Assembly (NCBI GenBank): GCA_937927235.1
Contig: CALBCM010000028.1
Span: 1-27,190, forward strand
Direction: 5' to 3'
DNA: 27,190 bases
Source: an uncultured Johnsonella sp.
Lineage (GTDB): Bacteria; Bacillota; Clostridia; Lachnospirales; Lachnospiraceae
In this document: piece by piece, positions 24,356 through 27,190 of the stretch
How the letters are laid out: every line of letters starts with the position of its first letter
Numbering within the stretch: position 1 is the stretch's first letter
The notes under the pieces: generated by a model
Told to the model about the DNA's origin: nothing
What the model saw: only the letters and a program-made list of their open reading frames with translations
Databases searched by the model: none
Made by a program: the position numbers and the translations under genes

Positions 24356-26248
24356 TTAAAGCTTTCTGTCATACAGTAAAGCGGCAATCAATACCACAAA
24401 ACAAGAGCCGACATTATGTACCAATGCTCCCGTAGTGGGGTTTAATATTCCTATAAGAGAAAGCAAAATTGCAAAAAAATTAATACACATGGAAAGGGCT
24501 ATACCAAATTTTATTGTCTTTACAGTGGCAACGGACAGTTTTTTTAAATAGGGGATTTTTGAAATATCGTCACTCATTAAAGCAATGTCTGCAGCATCGA
24601 CTGAAATATCGCTTCCCATACTGCCCATAGCCACACTCACATCAGCCGCTTTAAGAGCAGGAGCATCATTTACTCCATCACCAACCATACAGATTTTATG
24701 ATTTTCCTGCTGCAGTGACTTAATAATGTCAACTTTTTCTTCAGGCATAAGTTCAGCCCGAAGCTCTGAAATTCCTGCCTCTTTGGCAAAATAGTCCGCT
24801 GTTTTTATATTGTCGCCTGTAAGAAGGACAGTATGCAGATTCATTGCATGTAAACAGGCTGCTACAGCCCTTGCCTCTGCTTTCAGTACATCAGAAAGCG
24901 CTATTACACCAATGTATTTAACTCCCTCAGCCACCAACACAAAAGCCTTCCCCTGTACTTGCAGTCTCTCCAATACAGCTGCCGCTTCATAATCAATTAT
25001 CACATCATTTTGGGAAAGAAATTTTTTGTTTCCGCAGAGCAGCTTACGTCCTGAAATCTCTGCATAAATCCCTTGTCCTGTTATCATTCGGAAAAATGTC
25101 GGCTCTGAAAGCGGAATATTTTTTTGCATTGCTTCGGCAACGATTGCTTTACCTAAGGGATGTCCACTCTTGCCTTCCGCAGAAGCGGCTAAAGTAAGCA
25201 GTTCTATTTCAGTAAGAGAATTATTGAAAGGAATAATATCACTGACTGCAAGCTTTCCTAAGGTTAAGGTGCCTGTCTTATCAAAGGCAATCGTATCAAC
25301 TTTTCCCATTGCTTCAAGAGCTTCTCCGGATTTAATAATTATACCATGCTTTGTTGCCTGCCCGATAGCTGCCATAATAGCTGTAGGAGTTGCCAATACA
25401 AGTGCACAGGGACAAAATACTACCAGTACAGTGACCAAGGATATAATATTCCCTGTCACAGTATAAGCTCCAACCGCAATAAGCAGAGCTGCCGGAACAA
25501 GCCAGCTTGCCGCTTTATCTGCGATTCTTTGCATAGGTGCCTGCTTACTTTCCGCTTCCTGAACCATTTTTATTAATTTTTGCAGCGAGCTGTCCTCTCC
25601 TGCTTTTGTTACTCTTATATCAACCGCTCCAAAGCAATTAATTGTACCGCAGAACACTTCTTCTCCCATTCCCTTATCTACAGGTAAAGATTCTCCGGTT
25701 ATAACAGATTGTTCCACAGAAGTTTCACCACAAATAATTTTGCCATCCACCGGTATTTTTTCACCGGGCAAAATACGCAAAATATCATTTTGTTTAATTT
25801 CTTTTACCAGTATTATTTCTTCTTTGCCGCCGTTCAGTCTGCGCCCCTGCTCAGGAGCAAGGCTGATAAGCTTTTTTAAGCCTTTTTGGGATTTATTAGT
25901 TGTGGCTTCTTCCAAAATCGCACCGACTGCCATAATAAAAGCCACCTCTCCGGCAGCAAACAAATCTCCGATTGATATTGCTGCAAACATAGCAATACAA
26001 ATTAAATGTGCCGAAGATATTTTGCTGATGCCTTTATTATGAACAGTCCTCCATACTGAAAGATAAACTAACGGAAGCCCGCTGATAATAACGCTTACCC
26101 ATGCCGGATCAAAAGGAAGCCTGTCAAGAGAATACGTTGACCATCCCAATTCACCTGCAAGATGAGGAATTAAATCTATCAAAAGACAAATACCTGCCAT
26201 AATTGTCATAGGAAGTCCGGAAAGTAAATCGTTTAGTCTTTTAAACAT
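24356..26248 (-). CDS. P1B-type heavy-metal ATPase without HMA domain
   Basis: This is a 630-residue metal-transporting P-type ATPase, predicted to export a cation across the membrane at the cost of ATP. Motifs are TGES (184-187, actuator), CPC (279-281, metal site in a membrane helix), DKTGT (323-327, phosphorylated D323), SGHP (361-364, nucleotide domain, usually SEHP), and GDGVNDAP (523-530). No N-terminal CxxC HMA domain or histidine-rich tail is present. The last membrane helix pair reads NPTTGALVHNVGS (603-615), which is neither the MxxSS of copper pumps nor the D-x-G of zinc/cadmium pumps, so the metal is open. GGAGG lies about 7 nt before the ATG. A TetR regulator is divergently transcribed. 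Confidence 0.9.
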   Translation of the reverse strand: MFKRLNDLLSGLPMTIMAGICLLIDLIPHLAGELGWSTYSLDRLPFDPAWVSVIISGLPLVYLSVWRTVHNKGISKISSAHLICIAMFAAISIGDLFAAGEVAFIMAVGAILEEATTNKSQKGLKKLISLAPEQGRRLNGGKEEIILVKEIKQNDILRILPGEKIPVDGKIICGETSVEQSVITGESLPVDKGMGEEVFCGTINCFGAVDIRVTKAGEDSSLQKLIKMVQEAESKQAPMQRIADKAASWLVPAALLIAVGAYTVTGNIISLVTVLVVFCPCALVLATPTAIMAAIGQATKHGIIIKSGEALEAMGKVDTIAFDKTGTLTLGKLAVSDIIPFNNSLTEIELLTLAASAEGKSGHPLGKAIVAEAMQKNIPLSEPTFFRMITGQGIYAEISGRKLLCGNKKFLSQNDVIIDYEAAAVLERLQVQGKAFVLVAEGVKYIGVIALSDVLKAEARAVAACLHAMNLHTVLLTGDNIKTADYFAKEAGISELRAELMPEEKVDIIKSLQQENHKICMVGDGVNDAPALKAADVSVAMGSMGSDISVDAADIALMSDDISKIPYLKKLSVATVKTIKFGIALSMCINFFAILLSLIGILNPTTGALVHNVGSCFVVLIAALLYDRKL

Positions 26249-26277
26249 TTTTATACCTCCATATTTATAAAACCTGC

Positions 26278-26305
26278 TTGTTTTTATTTAAAAATACGGT
26301 ACAAT
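26278..26305 (+). promoter_or_regulatory. candidate promoter of the TetR gene
   Basis: TTGTTT (26278-26283) and TACAAT (26300-26305) with a 16-bp spacer read toward the TetR gene. The -10 box overlaps the left arm of the operator-like repeat, as expected for autorepression. The boxes are only moderate matches. Confidence 0.45.
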
Positions 26306-26318
26306 ATATTTAGTACCG
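26297..26318. promoter_or_regulatory. operator-like inverted repeat, likely TetR site
   Basis: Perfect 6-bp arms CGGTAC (26297-26302) and GTACCG (26313-26318) are separated by a 10-bp AT-only spacer. The flanks extend the symmetry partially. It lies in the ATPase-TetR divergent region, over the candidate TetR -10 and about 13-34 nt into the ATPase transcript, so a bound repressor could block both. Confidence 0.7.
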
Positions 26319-26337
26319 AATACTTTATTCTTTTTAA

Positions 26338-26366
26338 ATTATAGTAAAAGCTATACAGCCAAACAA
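26338..26366 (-). promoter_or_regulatory. promoter of the metal ATPase gene
   Basis: The -35 box TTGTTT (26361-26366) and consensus -10 TATAAT (26338-26343) with a 17-bp spacer read toward the ATPase gene. The predicted leader of about 80 nt contains the inverted repeat at 26297-26318. Confidence 0.7.
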
Positions 26367-26431
26367 GAAACACCTTTGTATTCCTGTGCGGTATCGAACA
26401 AAATAAGCAAATTGTTTTCCGGGAGGTTTTT

Positions 26432-26995
26432 ATGGACAGGCGACAGCAAAAGACACGCAGTGCAATATTTGAAGCATTTAGCAATTTACTTTCTTATAAA
26501 AGCTATAGTAAAATTACTGTGCAGGAGATTATTGATTCTGCCAATGTTGGAAGGACTACTTTTTACGCCCACTTTCCGACAAAAGACGATTTACTTCGGG
26601 AATCCTGTACCGACTTATTTAACCATGTGTTTTCAGATAATCCGGGTATAGAAGCTACACATAATTTTTCCTTGACAGCAGGAAAACCGGACTCAGCCAT
26701 AACTCACATTTTATATCATTTACGGGATAACAAGAAAAATATTATAGGTATATTAAGCTGTGAAAGCGGCGAATTATTTCTGCATTTTTTTCAGGAATAT
26801 TTTAATAAATCTCTTTCTGAATATATAGTAAACAGCAGCTCCTGCACGAATAAAATAATCCCCGCCGACTTCTTAATCAGCCATATTTCGAGCAGCTTCG
26901 TAAATTTGGTACAATGGTGGATAAAAAATGATTTAAAGCAATCGCCGGAAAATTTGACAAAATATTTTTTAACCATCATTAAGCCGATTTTATGA
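26432..26995 (+). CDS. TetR/AcrR family regulator
   Basis: This is a 187-residue transcriptional regulator. The N-terminal helix-turn-helix domain (about 1-55) reads RQQKTRSAIFEAF, then ITVQEIIDSANVGRTTFYAHF, with the recognition helix and the conserved FYxHFxxKxDLL ending. The C-terminal ligand domain, about 130 residues, contains NIIGIL and LVQWWIKNDLKQSPENL, resembling the C-terminal domain seen in DhaS-like TetR proteins. Cysteines are few (about three), so a direct metal sensor is not obvious. GGGAGG lies 5 nt before the ATG. It is divergent from the metal ATPase and probably controls it and itself through the inverted repeat between them; the ligand is unknown. Confidence 0.92.
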   Translation: MDRRQQKTRSAIFEAFSNLLSYKSYSKITVQEIIDSANVGRTTFYAHFPTKDDLLRESCTDLFNHVFSDNPGIEATHNFSLTAGKPDSAITHILYHLRDNKKNIIGILSCESGELFLHFFQEYFNKSLSEYIVNSSSCTNKIIPADFLISHISSSFVNLVQWWIKNDLKQSPENLTKYFLTIIKPIL

Positions 26996-27146
26996 TAAAA
27001 TTCCCCTTATTAAATAATTCTTTGTAATTAAAGCCGGTTTTGATTTTATGGAGGTTATTAAGGAAAAAAATAATATCTTTTTAGAACAGCCTTATTCAGG
27101 AATATGGAAATTTATTTTTAAGATAAAACAGCCGAAGCTGATAATG

Positions 27147-27190
27147 CCTAAGCGAGCGCATTAGGTTTTTCGCAGAAAAACCGGAGCGAG
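27147..27190. repeat. hairpin-rich repeat-like sequence at window end
   Basis: Two overlapping hairpins are seen: CCTAA/TTAGG (27147-27165) followed by five T, and GGTTTTTC/GAAAAACC (27164-27182) with a 3-nt loop. AGCGAG occurs at 27151-27156 and again at 27185-27190, 34 bp apart, as if a repeat unit begins anew at the edge. The first hairpin could also terminate the TetR transcript. The window ends too soon to tell a dispersed repeat from a tandem one. Confidence 0.5.

Noticed and set aside
26284..26484. Minus-strand open frame of 66 codons in the ATPase/TetR gap
   Set aside because: It covers the promoters and operator and has no SD; the composition looks non-coding.
27048..27164. 38-codon plus-strand frame after the TetR gene
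   Set aside because: There is no SD before the ATG, the product is unlike known proteins and its end is made by the repeat-like sequence.

Overview
The window is a chromosomal segment of a low-GC Gram-positive bacterium, most likely a clostridium of the Lachnospiraceae type. The evidence is the purine-rich Shine-Dalgarno sequences, frequent TTG starts, the plsX-acpP-rnc-smc-ftsY block behind pta-ackA, a DUF1015-serA-serC cluster, a short DUF896 protein and a SpoVB/MurJ-type flippase. No rRNA, tRNA, CRISPR array, insertion sequence or phage gene was seen, and no gene is visibly broken.

Positions 1-9022 (minus strand) hold a tightly packed run. In transcription order it is a MurJ/SpoVB flippase, two orphan flavoproteins overlapping by 8 nt, a DUF896 protein, serC, serA, a DUF1015 protein overlapping serA by 8 nt, and 5-formyltetrahydrofolate cyclo-ligase, which is cut by the window edge. 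The serine genes and the folate gene point to serine and one-carbon metabolism. No phosphoserine phosphatase is present here. The DUF1015 protein carries a DGHHR motif reminiscent of ParB/sulfiredoxin-fold enzymes, so a role on serine or phosphoserine is a testable idea.

Positions 9057-18597 (minus strand) are core cell biology. The order is plsX, acpP, rnc, smc, ftsY, a ClC-family antiporter with CLC-F-like selectivity motifs, phoH and ybeY. A good sigma-A promoter for plsX overlaps the ackA stop codon. The yceD-rpmF pair often found between ackA and plsX is replaced by about 170 nt of leader containing two mutually exclusive hairpins and a possible 14-codon peptide. A strong hairpin lies between acpP and rnc.

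Positions 18768-22513 concern acetate. pta and ackA (minus) are transcribed divergently from tmcAL (plus), whose product activates acetate to modify tRNA-Met. rplS follows on the plus strand with its own promoter, a candidate L19 autoregulatory leader and an intrinsic terminator.

Positions 23163-26995 are the accessory end. A PfoR-like PTS EIIC membrane protein and an HMA-less P1B-type metal ATPase lie on the minus strand, and a TetR-family regulator diverges from the ATPase. The shared promoter region contains a clear inverted repeat placed to control both. The window ends in a hairpin-rich sequence with a 34-bp spacing that looks like the start of a repeat. No intergenic stretch exceeds 300 bases.
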